Shown piece after piece: positions 45,486-57,693 of a DNA stretch of 64,000 nt. How positions within the stretch are numbered: position 1 is the stretch's first letter; every line of letters begins with the position of its first letter. A program made the position numbers and the translations under genes. This DNA is from Turnera subulata (taxonomy: Eukaryota > Streptophyta > Magnoliopsida > Malpighiales > Passifloraceae), in assembly GCA_028386065.3 (NCBI GenBank), contig JAKUCV010001097.1:65007-129006 (forward strand), read 5' to 3'. The notes beneath the pieces are model-generated. The model worked only from the letters and a program-made list of their open reading frames with translations, was not told the DNA's origin and ran no database searches.

Positions 45486-48388
45486 AGACCAACCGAATTT
45501 TCTTGATTATAACTGTGCTTCTACATATTGCTGTTGTGGCGCATTTCCTGTTGCCTTTAATTACTTTATAATGATTATAATTGTCAACTTGTGGGTGATA
45601 ATGTGTGGGATGTCTTGTTATTAGCTAGGAAGAAGTTTGATGCTACAAGGAACTAAAATTAGTGTAGACTATATAAGATATATTGAGCTAGTAGTACCGT
45701 ATACATAGTTATGTACCCAAATGCTATGATCATACCTTAAGGAATGAATGTTGCTTCTAAGAGACAGTTTTGTTATTTCTGATCACGTTAGTAATGCATG
45801 TATGCTAAAGATTCAATCAAATTCCACATAGTAGATTACTGCTTGAGTCCTACATATTCGCTGGGTGGAAGCTAATTCGTTCTTGCAATAATTAATTTTC
45901 CCATTGCAGGCGTTCTATTTATTAATTTTTGTTTTTCTTTCCTCTTCAGCTTTCTCAATTTTACTTTCTTAAATTGCTTCTTTTATGTTTGTCTTGTATA
46001 TATATCTAGGAGATCTAATGTAATTGTGAACTCAAACTTGATTTATGAAGAGGAGATTGGGGAAACTCTCATTATATGGTAGATAAGATAATGCTTCAAT
46101 TAGTGTTTTACTGTTGTATCAGAAAGTGACAGGAAAAAACAATATCATTATTTAACTCCTCTTAAATTAACTAATAATAATACAAAGAATTACGGGCAAA
46201 AAATGAAGCACAAGTGGGAACAGAACAGAGTAAATGTGATTCTTTAAAGATTTTTTTTCAATTCCTTTATGGTTCAAAGGTTTCTTCCCAATAAGAAGGA
46301 ATAAATCAATGTCTGCTTGGATATCGGGCACTGTAAGTCTATAACAATTCACGGGGAAAAAATTATTTTTTAAGAACTCAGTCTCCAAGTTAAAAAGAAG
46401 AGGAAATACCCTCATTGGGAGACTCACTCACCATGATGAAGTGTGATCATAAAAAACAAATGATATGTAAAATTATTGTGTAGTATGAATTTTTTTGTTT
46501 AAATTTATTTTAGTCTTATTTGTTTAAATTTTTTTTAAAATATATAGTGTATGTTTTTGTATTTTTCTAAAATGAATGTACAAAAGAAATTATAACTGTA
46601 CAATCCAAATTAATTAAAAAAATATTATTTTTTCTCATAAAATAATAGATCACCCACCATCTCTTATGAGCCGGCCGGTGAGAATCGCAATCAACCAAAA
46701 AAGCCAAGCAATCCTAATTGGGGGCAACGTATATAAATTAATTTACCACTATTTATCCTCCGTCGTCAAGTTTTTCATCGCCGCAAAATTAAGAAGAGAA
46801 GCACGAAGCAGCAGAAGGCGTCAATGCTGCAAAGTTACAGTATGGACAATCTTGACGACTGACGAGGCACATGAGTCTTCTATTGGGCTTGTATTTCGAA
46901 ATCATCATGACTTTAGTTTAGGGTCTGTGTGTATCCCTACCATAAGGACTTCAAACACCCTCCACTCACTCACCACGGAGGGCAGGAGTCCAGCGGTCCA
47001 TGTTATACTTCCCCTAGTGGCCTACAACAATTCCTGCATTAATTCCTCAAAACTTAATTAAAACCCCTCTTCTCCCCCATTCGGAGATCTCAACAGCATA
47101 TGGACAAACATACCCATTCGGAGATCTCAACAGCATATGGACAAACATACCTTCATTATGAGGTTCCCTATATATAATTCTACTGGAGTTGTGCTGCCAT
47201 TCAATTTCTCTACTGTTCCTATGATGATGATTATTGAGCACTGTTATATATAATGGGACCTTAAAACATTTCCTCATGCTTTCTTTCTGATCATTGAACT
47301 TCCTCTAGCGGTTAAAAAGTCTGTTTGAGTACAACCAAATTACTCACCAACCCCATTGATTCAAAATACAAAAAGTTACCACCAACAAATATATTTTGAT
47401 CAGTTTGATTCTTATGAATATGAACAATGGCAGAACTTTATCCTTTAGGGACTTTGAAACGGCCCGTCTCGGAACCTAACTTCAGGGACAAACCAGAGTT
47501 TACTCCTATTCTATAAAATAAAAAACAGAGTTTTTATATTTAATCTTGCTTGAAACATAAAGATGATGATTATAGATCTTATGGGAATTTTATTCACGTC
47601 ACAAACCCTGAACTCGTTTTGTACCATTGCAACAAGAAGGTAGTACCTCACCAAATTCAAAGATCTTTCCCAAAGGCTCTAATTCCATTTGTAATTTAGG
47701 AATAACAATCTCGCAAATGATGACCTTAGTACCACTTAAGCTTTGCGAGGCTCATAAGTGACACATTATTTACCATGTCTCAATGTTATTGTTTCCTTTT
47801 GCTGTATCCTTGAATTTCTTTCAAAAAGCAACCAGACAACACATCTAAAATCGAGAACCAATTTAAACCTAGATTACTAAAAGAAAACCATCCTTACAGA
47901 GATAAATAAAATATACAGATGTAAAATCAACAAAGCCTCCTAGCCTCCCTCTCAGACTCGAGCAAAGCAAGAGTATAACTTCTCAACAGGGAAGAGCTTG
48001 CCTTGAACTGTTGTTTTTTCCCCCATCTAATCCACACCTAAGAAAGCTAAAATGCATGTTGTTGTCTCTGTTGTCCGGGGTTGTGGAGTTGGGAAAGCTG
48101 TGCAATGATACCAGCCGCATGCTAATCAGCTTGATGCGTATGAAGGACCAGTTTAAGTTGCACGTGAAGGACTAGTATGAAGAACACCATTGCTCTAGTA
48201 ACGTCTCTCCAAGCAGCCTGGGGGTGCTCCAGCAGGTCTGATGACGAGTACATGTCATCAAGCACAATTGGTTGATCACATTCTCGTACTGCAAGCACTG
48301 AAAATACATTTTATCCCTTTCACTTTGGAGCAAGGGCCTTTTGTTCTGTTCTTTTTTCCAGTTTGCCAACTTCAAGCAGATGAATTAC
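45486..48388. other. Gene-poor stretch; left part is the parent of the 53-58 kb duplication
   Basis: 45,486-46,090 is the 3' flank of the DUF7722-type gene and is matched by 55,860-56,450 plus 57,704-57,835. 46,100-48,388 holds no supported gene. An ATG-started frame at 46,666-47,061 (131 codons) has no known domain and poor codon character. 47,950-48,380 may be the 3' untranslated region of the minus-strand gene ending at 48,389. Confidence 0.5.
47076..47149 (+). repeat. 37-bp tandem duplication
   Basis: CCCATTCGGAGATCTCAACA and the following 17 bases occur twice without difference (47,076-47,112 and 47,113-47,149), so the duplication is recent. Confidence 0.95.
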
Positions 48389-50353
48389 TTAACCGAAGCA
48401 AGATATACTGCTTCTCCGGTACTTTTCATCCTTCCTGCAAACAATAATCACGGTTGAGAAGCAAAATTAAGGCCTTGCACCACATATTGTACAACTTAAT
48501 TCCATGCTAGACTTCCGTACATAAATGATGCTTTTTTTCAACCAAAAAGCAGGTATACATGTTGTCATAAATAATGGTCAGCGAAATGTTCAATTCTGAC
48601 ATAATTAGATTCTAGAAGGAAAGGTGATTTTGCATGAACCAAAAGATCAATCCTTACTTTTGTCATCTTGCTACAACAAGGATAAAGGATATATATATGT
48701 CATAAATTAAGACACCCACCAAGTAGTCTGTGTGATACAACAGCCAGAACAACTACTTAAACAAGTAAGGATTTCCCTATCTCAATGAAATAGGAGGGAG
48801 ATTCGGGGGGAAGAAAAGCTGAAACAAGGAAAGAGTTTTGCTTGCTCCTCTGTACCTAATATCAAAAAGAAAAGTAGTCTTTGGAATTCCAGATCCTATT
48901 CACTTCAAAATTCCAATCATTTCAACCCCTATACTTCCTTTTTAGATCATTCTGCTCAGAATGTGATAAAAAAAGCTGGTGTTTATGGTTTTCTAGGCCA
49001 CTAGATAAGGGATCTATACAAAGCATAAATTTGCATTTTCCTTTTTGTTCCAAACAATAGCTTGCTGCTTCCGAGAAGTCAATGCCCAAAATATAACAGA
49101 ATTACATTAGCCACATGGCGTTACAACCAGAGAAACACATCTTTTATTCATATATGGCTGTTATTCATTTGCAAAGCGGGGGTTTGGAAAGTTATGTTAT
49201 GCAAACACCATTCTAGAACATTCAAAGTTTAGCTAGAAGTGGCAAGTTTAGCAACACATATACAATTCTGATAGATTATAAGACAAGTGAAGAAAAAGAA
49301 TGAGATCCACGAAACATATTCAAAATTGCATTGCCCGGCAAGGACCACCTGAATGATTAGCAAAATCCAGGGCATTAGTCTTCCCGAACACTCTACAGTT
49401 CAGGGTAGGGTAGGGCTCTCTCTCTCTATACAATGGGGCTGCTTGACCAGCAAAGCAGGCAACAGAGTACAGCTCGGAGAAAAGACACAAGACAACACAG
49501 AGAGAACAAGACCGTGAAACAACAAATAGAAACAAAAAAAAAAAAGGATATGCAATGCACAAAAAACTCAAACTTAGACCTCAGATGCAGACACAGACAT
49601 ACATAGAGAGTGCATACGACAAAACAAAGACAACAACATCATCGTGATTGATCGCCCCAAGAAAATAAAAATAACAAACAACTTAATCGATGTGATATTA
49701 GAACAAGGAAAAAAAACAAAACAAAACAAATTCAGGGAAGAGCAACAACATCAACACTAGATTAATCAGTTGTGGAGCTAGGCCTGTTTGTCCTTATTCT
49801 TTTGTTTTACACAGAAGACACACAGCACAGAGAGTAGTATTGAAAACCTAATTACTAAATTTGGGGGCTAGGGTTAGGGTTTTAGTTAGAAATCGGATGA
49901 TATTGAAAACCTAATTACCAAATTTGGGGGCTAGGGTTAGGGTTTTAGTTAGAAATCGGATGAACAACGCAACAACAATAAGCACAAGAGAAAACAATAA
50001 CATGAAGGAAGCCAAAAATAGAGAGAGAGAAAAGGATATATGTACGCTGCCTACCTCATCGACATCAGGATCCGCATTTTGTATGCGAATTTTGCATTCT
50101 CATCCTCCTCCTCCTCCTGGAGACGCAACTTTTGTACCTTTAATTCGCATATCTGGATTAAAGAATCCAGATATTTCGTGCGAGGAGAAGGAGAAGAGAT
50201 AGTGGTGGTGGTGGTAGGGGGAGGAGAGGGGGAAGTATCAAAATTTAACTTTAGTGGGGTGACGGTCGGCCGTGGGCGGTGGGGGCGGCGAGATAGGGGA
50301 GGAGGAGTCTGCGAAAGCGGCGGGGAATCTGGGCGGATAAAAAAAGACGACAT
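48389..50353 (-). CDS. Hypothetical small protein, two exons proposed
   Basis: A 5' leader with an AG/CT repeat (50,493-50,512) and a TATA box (minus strand, 50,603-50,594) precede ATG 50,353. Exon 1 (50,353-50,055) encodes a Ser/Pro/Thr-rich start (MSSFFIRPDSPPLSQTPPP) and a charged helix (KYLDSLIQICELK...LQEEEEDE). A donor at 50,055|GTAGGC joins in frame to an acceptor before 48,434 (TTTGCAG), whose exon reads KDEKYRRSSISCFG then stop, giving 114 residues. Alternatives: exon 1 could end at 50,135 (AAG|GTAC), or read through to a TAG at 50,051 for 100 residues. I do not recognise the protein. Promoter architecture is the best evidence that something is expressed; the splice model is tentative. 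Confidence 0.42.
49838..49963 (+). repeat. 63-bp tandem duplication with a telomere-like core
   Basis: Two nearly identical 63-bp units (49,838-49,900 and 49,901-49,963) each contain GCTAGGGTTAGGGTTTTAG. The TTAGGG-like core is only two units long, so it is not a telomere remnant. It lies in the proposed intron of the minus-strand gene. Confidence 0.92.
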
Positions 50354-50590
50354 GATCGCTTCTTTTATCTCGCCGGGGGAGGTTTGGGGGGGAAACGGAG
50401 ATTTGGGGGAATCGGAGAATGGGAGATCAGAGATTAGGAAAGCTCAGAGATTATTAGAAATTCGAACTCAAACCCTAAAACCCGAAGAATCAAGAGAGAG
50501 AGAGAGAGAGAGCTATCAAGAGCGAGAGCTAAAGTCGGCGAGAGATGAGGGAGTAATGAAATGAATATTGTTTCCTACAATGACGCGGTT

Positions 50591-50720
50591 TGCTTATATA
50601 TAGAGCGCCACTAGTTGCCGCCTCTTAATATAATATTAATATATATTATACAATTGCTTATATATGACGCGCCACATAGTTACCGCCTCTTAATATAATA
50701 TTAATATATATTTTACAATT
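50591..50720 (-). promoter_or_regulatory. Duplicated TATA-containing promoter segment
   Basis: A unit of about 65 bp occurs twice in tandem (about 50,590-50,654 and 50,655-50,720). Each copy carries TTGCTTATATA, a GCGCCAC block, GCCGCCTC or CCGCCTC, and TTAATATAATATTAATATAT. On the minus strand the proximal copy gives CTATATATAAGC about 240 bp before ATG 50,353. The distal copy keeps a CATATATAAGC version. Confidence 0.7.
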
Positions 50721-51027
50721 ACATACTTTCTTCTTTTTCTTTTCCCTTTCGTCTTTTTTACTTCCCAAACCTTGTAGAGAATTTTCCTGCATTTTTGCCT
50801 TCTATTAAAAAAAAAAAAACAGAGAAACACTGACTCATGGTTTTAAATATTACATCTTAAATCGAACTGATAATTATTTCTAATAAATATTTCTATTCTT
50901 TATCTTTTAGTCTCTTTATTTTTTCCTAAATAAAACAAATATTCCTTAAAAACGCCTTAACTTCTTAAATAAAATAGAAATGATAAATATAATTTTTCTA
51001 CTTCGAGGAGAGTTGGACACTGGAGGA

Positions 51028-52067
51028 TAGGGATGGCAATTGGGTAGGGTCGGGTAGGGTAAGTGTTACCCGGACCTGGATCTTTAATTAAACCGGGTAG
51101 GGTAAAATATAGACTGATTATAGATTGGGTAGGGTAAAATTTTATTTTTTTTCCCAACGGGTAATACAGGTCTGGGTAAGGGTATACCCGTTAAGCAAAA
51201 ATTAAGATTTATATAAAAAAAAGAAAAAATTAAGAACCCAATAAAATAATTCAGTTAATAAATAATCTATGAAATATGTTGAAGGTTGAAGCATAAGAAT
51301 TTTAAAAATAAAAAAGCAAGACCAAAAATTTAAAGTGCGTGTAACAATTCACAACTAAAACTTAAAATCCAAAAAACAAGCATTAAACTTTGTCCTCTTC
51401 TTTATCAGGATCCCAACAAGCATAGGTATTTTCTTTTTTTTTTCGAACGAGCACAGGTGTTAAGTTCCTAAGCCATCACATGAATGAAAATTACAAGTCA
51501 CTGGCACCACGAATGACAACTAGTATATTTACTTTTTACGAATACTAATTCAATTAGTCTGAGTATTCAATCAACACTATAAACAAGTGCAGGTTACTTT
51601 TTCAATAAAAAGAAACCGATTACCCAAAAAAAACTAATAGAAAAAACGTACATGGAGAGCAATCAGAAATAAAGAAATAATTAATTTTGATTTCTTACCA
51701 GTTACCGGTTACCACCAATGGATTAAAAGGAAGAAAGAATTTGAGAATTGAGAGAGATGCTTCAACTGTAGAGTGCTGTCGCGCCGCCCAAAAAAAAAGC
51801 GAGTGTGAAGAGAATTAAAAAAAAATGAAAGTTAGCTTTATTTTTTTTAGAAGGGTAATAGATTTTAAAGTATTATAATGGGTCGGGTCTAACGGATAGG
51901 GTAGAACCTAGACCCATACCCATACCCAGATCCTACCCAGACCCGGTCAACTCGGATCTGGGTATTACACTATCCTCTTTTTATCCAGTCAAAATCGGGT
52001 AATACCCTACCCATACAAACGGGTCTCGGGTGGATATCGGGTAGACCCGGAAAAATTGCCATCCCTA
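51028..52067. mobile_element. hAT-type non-autonomous element (1,040 bp)
   Basis: Terminal inverted repeats TAGGGATGGCAATT...AATTGCCATCCCTA are flanked by the exact 8-bp duplication CTGGAGGA (51,020-51,027 and 52,068-52,075). Both subterminal regions are crowded with GGGTAGGGT/ACCCTACCC and GGGTAATAC-type repeats. The interior is A/T-rich with no transposase. The family differs from the hAT MITE at 19,801, but the layout is the same. Confidence 0.96.
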
Positions 52068-52075
52068 CTGGAGGA

Positions 52076-53010
52076 GGAATTGTTTCGAGAGAGACTTAAA
52101 GCTTGCTTTATATAGCCAACCCACGCCGCCTCCTTCTTTTTTTTTTTTTTTGGATTTCATGCCGCCTTAATTTTTTTTTCTTTTCCAGTTTCATAAATGG
52201 AAATAAATCATCGTAGTATAAGCTAGGTTTGAAAACATTATTAATATTTTTTTTCTAATTTGAATTTCAAAATAAAAAACTCCCCTAATTTATTTAATCC
52301 TTCTCCAATCATTTTTAAAACCTGGAAATATATATAACTTACCAATTAAAATTATCCATAAATACTACATACACTATAAATTCACTTTGATATAATCACA
52401 TTGTAAGATGTTATCATATATAGATAAAATTATATTGTTTGTTATAAAAAAGTAAAATTATTTTTCAAAAAAAATTGGGACTTCATGAAATAAATTTATA
52501 TGTTATTTTTGATCATATATTTTTATATTCTATCTTCTCTCTTTTTTTGTCCTTTATCTTTAACGGTAAATGGTTATTTTCAATTAATAATTTTTTTTAT
52601 TTATAAGGAAAAATTTATTTAATGTTAAATTAATCAAAAAAGTAACAAATGATAAACAATATGATTATTTTTTGACAATTTAATTTATTAATTCTTTCAA
52701 CAAAGGTATTCTAAATTAGGAACAAATTTTATAAATAAACATTCTTATTTAAAGATAAAACATAAGAGTAAGAAATCACTAATATAAATTTTATAAAAAA
52801 AAGTGCTAAGCAAAGAGATATATTTAAAAATACTTTTCAATTATTAGGACTATAATAATCTTGTTAAATAAGGAACAAAACTTAACATTGAAATTTTTGG
52901 AACCCACATGTATATAATAATACTATGCTAGGCTTACCCCTACTTTTGGTTTATATAGATGTGTGTTATTTGGGTGGGATTTTACCAAATGTCAAAATCC
53001 CTAGTTATTG
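52076..53010. other. A/T-rich intergenic DNA, no gene seen
   Basis: Long A/T-rich stretch with no codon-like composition. A TCTATATAAACC-type string near 52,960 on the minus strand resembles a Helitron start, but I found no matching end. Confidence 0.5.
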
Positions 53011-53343
53011 AGTTTTATATATATGTATGGATATTCGATTTAATTGTCTCGTCCAAACTTGAAAGCAATCGTTCTTTCAACTCTCTAGATATACATCTAC
53101 GACTAATAAATTTTTGTTAAAACCGAGGAATGATTTTTTAGGCATGGATATATGGGTATGAAATGTTTAATTTGTCCACTTTGTGTGTTATGACTTATGA
53201 GTTGAGTTATTCTAATGGTAAGACTAACCTGGATCAGAGAAGAAGGAACATGGCCGCAGTGAAGCCACCAAAAAAAATGTTGGATAAAGTAGCTTTTAAA
53301 TGTCAGTATTATACCAAATTCTTTTGAATTTTGGTCTTTATAC

Positions 53344-55293
53344 TAATAGGATATGCAGAATATACATATATATTCAGCATATAGTATGTGTAGTAAATAC
53401 TGTGTATCTAAGGTTAGGGTTACCGAGGGTATTCTTGCCATTCTATAGCATAGCTATTATGTATAAATAAGCGGATGATTATCAATAATAAACACAAAGC
53501 GGAGCCAAACCCTAGAATTCCTCTCCCTTCTCTTCCTCCTTAGTCGACATCCAAAGAAAAAAAAAAAAAAAACCTCTTTGCTTGTCTTCTTCCTTAGTCG
53601 ACATGCCAAAGAAGAAATAGAAAAAAGAAAACTCTTAGCTTTACTTCTTCCTCTACTCGATAAAAAAAAAAAACACAAAACACAAACTCGATTTCTCCTT
53701 CTTGTTCTCTTGTCGACATGCCCAGGGTGCATCCATGGAGGCAATTGGTTCTTCTCCCGCAGCACCTTCCTCCTCCTCTGGCGCTCTTGTGTAATTCACT
53801 AGGCCTTTTCATCCTCTTCCCAATCTCTTTAATAGGGTAAGACTGTTTTCGGCTGGCTTGTTAATTCTGTTACAGGGTCAGACTGTTTTCTTCTTCTTCA
53901 AACGTTTTAATTCTTTGTTGTGGCAGGAAGAATCAATTGATTGCAGCCCCTAGTATTTCTCTTCCTTTTCTTTTTCCTAGTAACACCGCAACCCTAATTG
54001 CTTTTTCCTTTTCTTTTTCTTTTTCCCTAGTCGATGACAACAAAAAAAACTCAAAAAAAAAAAGAAACAGTCGACAACAACAACACCTAAAAAAAAAAAA
54101 CAAAACAAAAAGATACCATTCCTTTGCTTTTCTTCTTCTCCTGTCAATAACAGAAACCCCTCCAAAATCGACAATTGCTCTTTGGTGCACTTATTTTTCT
54201 TCTCCTCTAGTTGTAATTACCTATTCGTGGTGCTTTATTACTATTGCTTGGTTGACAATTGCTTTGGCTTCTGGTCTATTCCTTGAATTCTCCTACTACT
54301 TTTCCTCTTTGGAGCACAACTGTTCTTTTCTTTGGTGCTGCCATGGCTACGCACAGTTCTTCTTCTCCTTCCTGCAATCTCTCTCATCAAGTCTCAATCA
54401 CGCTTCCGACTGCTACCCTTGCACAGTCTCCGTCTGCTCCCCTGATTGAACGGGATCACTCTGTTCCACAGCCTGCTCCTCTGATCGAACAGGGTCACTA
54501 TGTTCAACTTCCTATTTTTCTATTCACGTGGCCGTGACGATGGCAGCCGGTTACAGGGCAGAGGGTGTGGCATCTCCCATTTTGGAGCCTCCTCTGTCCT
54601 TGGTCAGTATTCAAGTTCTCATTCTAGTTCTCCATCTCCTGCCCTTGACCCGATAGGGTGACACTGTTACATATGTGGCGGCTATAGGCCTCTCTTCTGG
54701 TTCTCTTCCTGGTTCTCCTCCTGGTTCTCCTTTTGGTTCTCCTCCCAGCTCTCCTCCTAGTTCTCCTTCTGGTTCTCCTCCTGGTTCTCCTTTTGCAGCT
54801 TGACTTCTGGTTCTCATTCTGGTTCTCCTTCTAATTCTCTTGGTTCTCCTTCTGGTTGGTTCTTCTTCTGATTCTCCTGCTCTCCTTCTGCAACTTGACT
54901 TCTGATTCTCCTTCTGAGTCTCTTGGTTCTCCTCCTGGTTGGTTCTTCTTTTGATTCTCCTGGTTCTCCTTCTGGTTGGCTCTTCTTCTAGTTCTCCTTC
55001 TGCAGCTTGACTTCTGGTTCTCCTTCTGGGTTCTTCCTCTGGTTCTCCTTCTGGTTCCACGGATCGGTTTTGTCTTCTTCATGACAAGTTGCAAATGTTC
55101 CCAGTACAACTTGAGGGGAAGTGATAGGATATGCAGAATATACGCATATTTTTTGCATATATTCTGTTTAGTAAGTAATGTGTATCTAGGGTTAGGGTTA
55201 CTGAGGGTAATCTTGCTATTTTATAGCATAGCTATTATGTATAAATAGGCTGACGATTATCAATAATAAACACAACGTTTACCAGAATTTACA
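53344..55293 (+). mobile_element. Small non-autonomous LTR element (TRIM-like, 1.95 kb)
   Basis: The 3' LTR (55,122-55,293, 172 bp) begins TGATAGGATATGCAG and ends AGAATTTACA, preceded by a polypurine tract TTGAGGGGAAG (55,111-55,121). A 5' LTR copy starts at 53,344 (TAATAGGATATGCAG) and keeps the TATGTATAAATA promoter, but its last bases and the first part of the PBS are deleted, leaving AGCGGAGCC at about 53,500. The target duplication is TATAC (53,339-53,343 and 55,294-55,298). The interior has no pol; it holds pyrimidine-rich sequence, a 64-codon stretch of no known domain (near 54,343), and a minisatellite. It would need enzymes from another Copia-type element. Confidence 0.88.
54690..55070 (+). 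repeat. 12-bp-based minisatellite (GGTTCTCCTCCT) in the TRIM-like element
   Basis: Dozens of variants of GGTTCTCCTNCT run head to tail just upstream of the polypurine tract. A higher-order unit with GCAGCTTGACTTCTGGTTCT recurs about four times (near 54,795, 54,890 and 55,003). Open frames on both strands here reflect the repeat. Confidence 0.9.
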
Positions 55294-56464
55294 TATACTA
55301 TCCTAATTTCTTTACATTTAATACTTCCGGTCCCCCGCCGCCCACAAGAGACATATGTTAGAGTAGGACTGAACAAAATAATTGTACTGAACCAACCAAA
55401 CTGATACCGACAAAAACTGACGGTATCGGTTCGAAATAGGATGGAATTTAACGCCACTCCGACACATGCCGATACACACAAAACCCAAGCCAAGTTACCC
55501 AAATAAGTCCCAAAAGGCCTAAATTGTACTAAACTACTACTTGAGATTATATATATATTTTGGAGGTTTGAGACTGAGCCAAGCTCCTCTTATTTTTATA
55601 TCTGCATATTATTTGCAAGGAGAGTTTGGAATGGGTTCAGACCCGTTCAAAATAGGGACGAGGTCATTTTTAAAGGTAATTCGGATAAGATTAGGGCAAT
55701 CCGAGTAAATGGAGCACACTTTATGATGTGGACCACTCGTATTCTGACATGTATCTCTAATGGTTGACCAATGATTGAAAGTATTAAATTTAAAAAAAAA
55801 TTAGGGTAATACAAAGACCTAAATGCTAACAGGACTAAAAATCCACTTTACCTGAAGAATGTTATGTATGATCATCATAAGGTGAAAGCCAATCCTTCAA
55901 GATCCCAAATGCCTCTCCACTAACCTCAATATACTAAGGCCAACTACTAGAGGATGCAGGAATTCACTCTAGATATACTTCTCAGAATATGGTCTACGCT
56001 TCAAGGGCAATCTTCTCATTGAGAAGAGGAAGTATGCCATGGGGGCTTTCCTGTGGCCTAATCCGTATTGAATTAAGACCAACTTTTTCTTGAATATTAT
56101 ACTTTTACATGCTTTCTCTTGTGGCATTTCTTGTTGCTTTTATTTAGCAATTACGTTGTACGTGATAATGTATGGGATCTTTTCTAGGTAGGAAGAAATT
56201 TGATGCTACAAGGAACTAAAATTAGTATACCTTAAGCAATGGATGTTGCTTCTCACTTTGATCTATTCTACTTCATCAAAGTTAATCTAAGTCACTTTAA
56301 TTGTTCATCAGTTAGTAATGTATGCCAATCAAATTCCTCATAGAGATAATTGCACGAGTCTTCCATATTCGCTGGGTGGAAAGCTGATTTCCTTCATGCA
56401 ATTTGATTTTCCCATCTGCAGGCGATCTGCTTATAAAAATTTCATTCTTTCCAATTTTCTTAAT

Positions 56465-57693
56465 GGGTCAATCATATTTTTGGTCTTTTTGTTTTTTGAT
56501 TTGGACATTTTTCATCCGTGTGTTACAAAATGGATATTTTTCATCTTTGTATTGATTTTTCAGTACATTTTTTATTTTTTCCTTATTTTTCTAAAAGAAA
56601 ATGCTGAGGTGTCAATTTAAAAATTGACACATCAACTTTTGTGGGCGCATACCAAGATGAAAACATCCAATCCAAATCACACCAAACCGAAAACACCCGA
56701 CCTTAAAACCAACCAATCCACCCATCTTTTCATCAAATGCAAAAGGAACGAGAATAGAAAATGGAAGAAAACAAGAATAAAAGAAAAGACCCAACAACCA
56801 CAACCAAAACAATGACGTTTTGGCCAGCCACTATTCATCTTCTCCTTCCTCTCATCGCAGCCACCGAAGCAAACCACCACCGAGCCAACGTGACCAGATC
56901 CAGCCGCTAGCGAGACCAACACTACCACCTTCTTCCTCCTCACGCGCCGTCTTCAACACCAGCTGCCTAGCCTCGTCGCCGTCTCGCTGCATCAACGTGC
57001 GAGTCAAGGTCGCCGACCCGACAACCACCCCCCATCTGCGATCACCCTGAAAACTGTTGGTAGAGGCCCATTAACTGATATACAATAAGCTCTAATATGA
57101 AGACTCTTGGTAAAGGTCCATTAACGCCACTGCAACCATCGAATTGAGGGACTGAAGGAGGAGAGTACTTATGTGCTCTCACTTTTTTGGCTGGAAATCT
57201 TAGCTCCTCTCTTTGTGTATACCCATAGTCCAGAAAAAGCATTGCCAAAGTGTCAATGCAATGGCCATTTATCTACACAGTTACAATTTTAATTTCCTGG
57301 TTGAAGAAGGAAGACAATTATGCACAAGAAACAAATGCAAAAGCTACATAGACACAGAGGGAAAATAATTTACTTACTAAACAACCAAAATCAAAAGTAA
57401 TTAGATCAAAAAGATGATGATGAAAGGAAATAAACTTCTGGGTTTTGGTTTTGGATTGGTTGGTTTTGGAGTCGGTGTTTTTGGTTCCGTTGGGTTTGGG
57501 TAGGGTGTTTTCTTCTTGGTATGGACCCACAAAAGCTGACGTGTTAATTTAAGTCAGCATTTTCTTTTCGAAAAGTCGATAGAAAATGAAAAGTGTCCCA
57601 AAAGTTCAACACAGGAATGAAAATTGTCCATTTTGTAACACAATGATGAAAAATGTCCAAGAGAAACATAAGGATCATAAATATGATTGACAC
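56465..57693. mobile_element. Mutator-like element with gene-like cargo (Pack-MULE candidate)
   Basis: Inverted arms of about 180-200 bp start GGGTCAATCATATTT and, at the right end read inward, GTGTCAATCATATTT. Both arms share GGACATTTTTCATC, GTTACAAAATGGA and AGAAAATGCTGA. The 10-bp duplication TTTTCTTAAT (56,455-56,464 and 57,694-57,703) is exact. Between the arms, 56,815-57,050 is GC-rich and coding-like, unlike the A/T-rich surroundings, and 57,042-57,248 holds a second open stretch on the minus strand. No transposase is seen, so the interior may be captured host gene pieces; the donor genes are not identified. Confidence 0.85.

Larger units (their letters stand above)
53152..56071 (+). 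pseudogene. Decayed duplicate of the DUF7722-type gene, split by insertions
   Basis: 53,152-53,280 matches the start of the gene at 45,135 (ATGGGTATGAAATG, then TGGATCAGAG, then AGGAACATGGCCGCAGT). 55,860-56,071 matches its end (TATGATCATCAT, CAAATGCCTCTCCACTA, CTGTGGCCTAATCCGTATTGA). The second part has in-frame stops (the codon after MPLH, and others). A 2.6-kb block lies between, containing a small LTR element. Homology extends upstream to about 53,030 and downstream to about 57,835, so this is a segmental copy of roughly 45,000-46,090, not a retrocopy. Confidence 0.9.

Noticed and set aside
46666..47061. 131-codon open frame as a gene
   Set aside because: No recognisable domain, no convincing codon bias and no clear promoter; partly overlaps a recent 37-bp duplication region downstream.
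49861..49950. Interstitial telomeric repeat
   Set aside because: Only two TTAGGG-like units per copy, and the plant telomere unit is TTTAGGG; the signal comes from a 63-bp duplication.
52930..52975. Helitron 5' end on the minus strand
   Set aside because: A TCTATATAAACC start is present, but no hairpin-plus-CTRR end could be found to the left.
54611..55109. Acidic and basic repeat protein on the minus strand
   Set aside because: It is a translation of the GGTTCTCCTNCT minisatellite of the TRIM-like element.
57042..57248. Stand-alone minus-strand gene
   Set aside because: It lies wholly between the arms of the Mutator-like element and lacks a promoter; more likely captured sequence.
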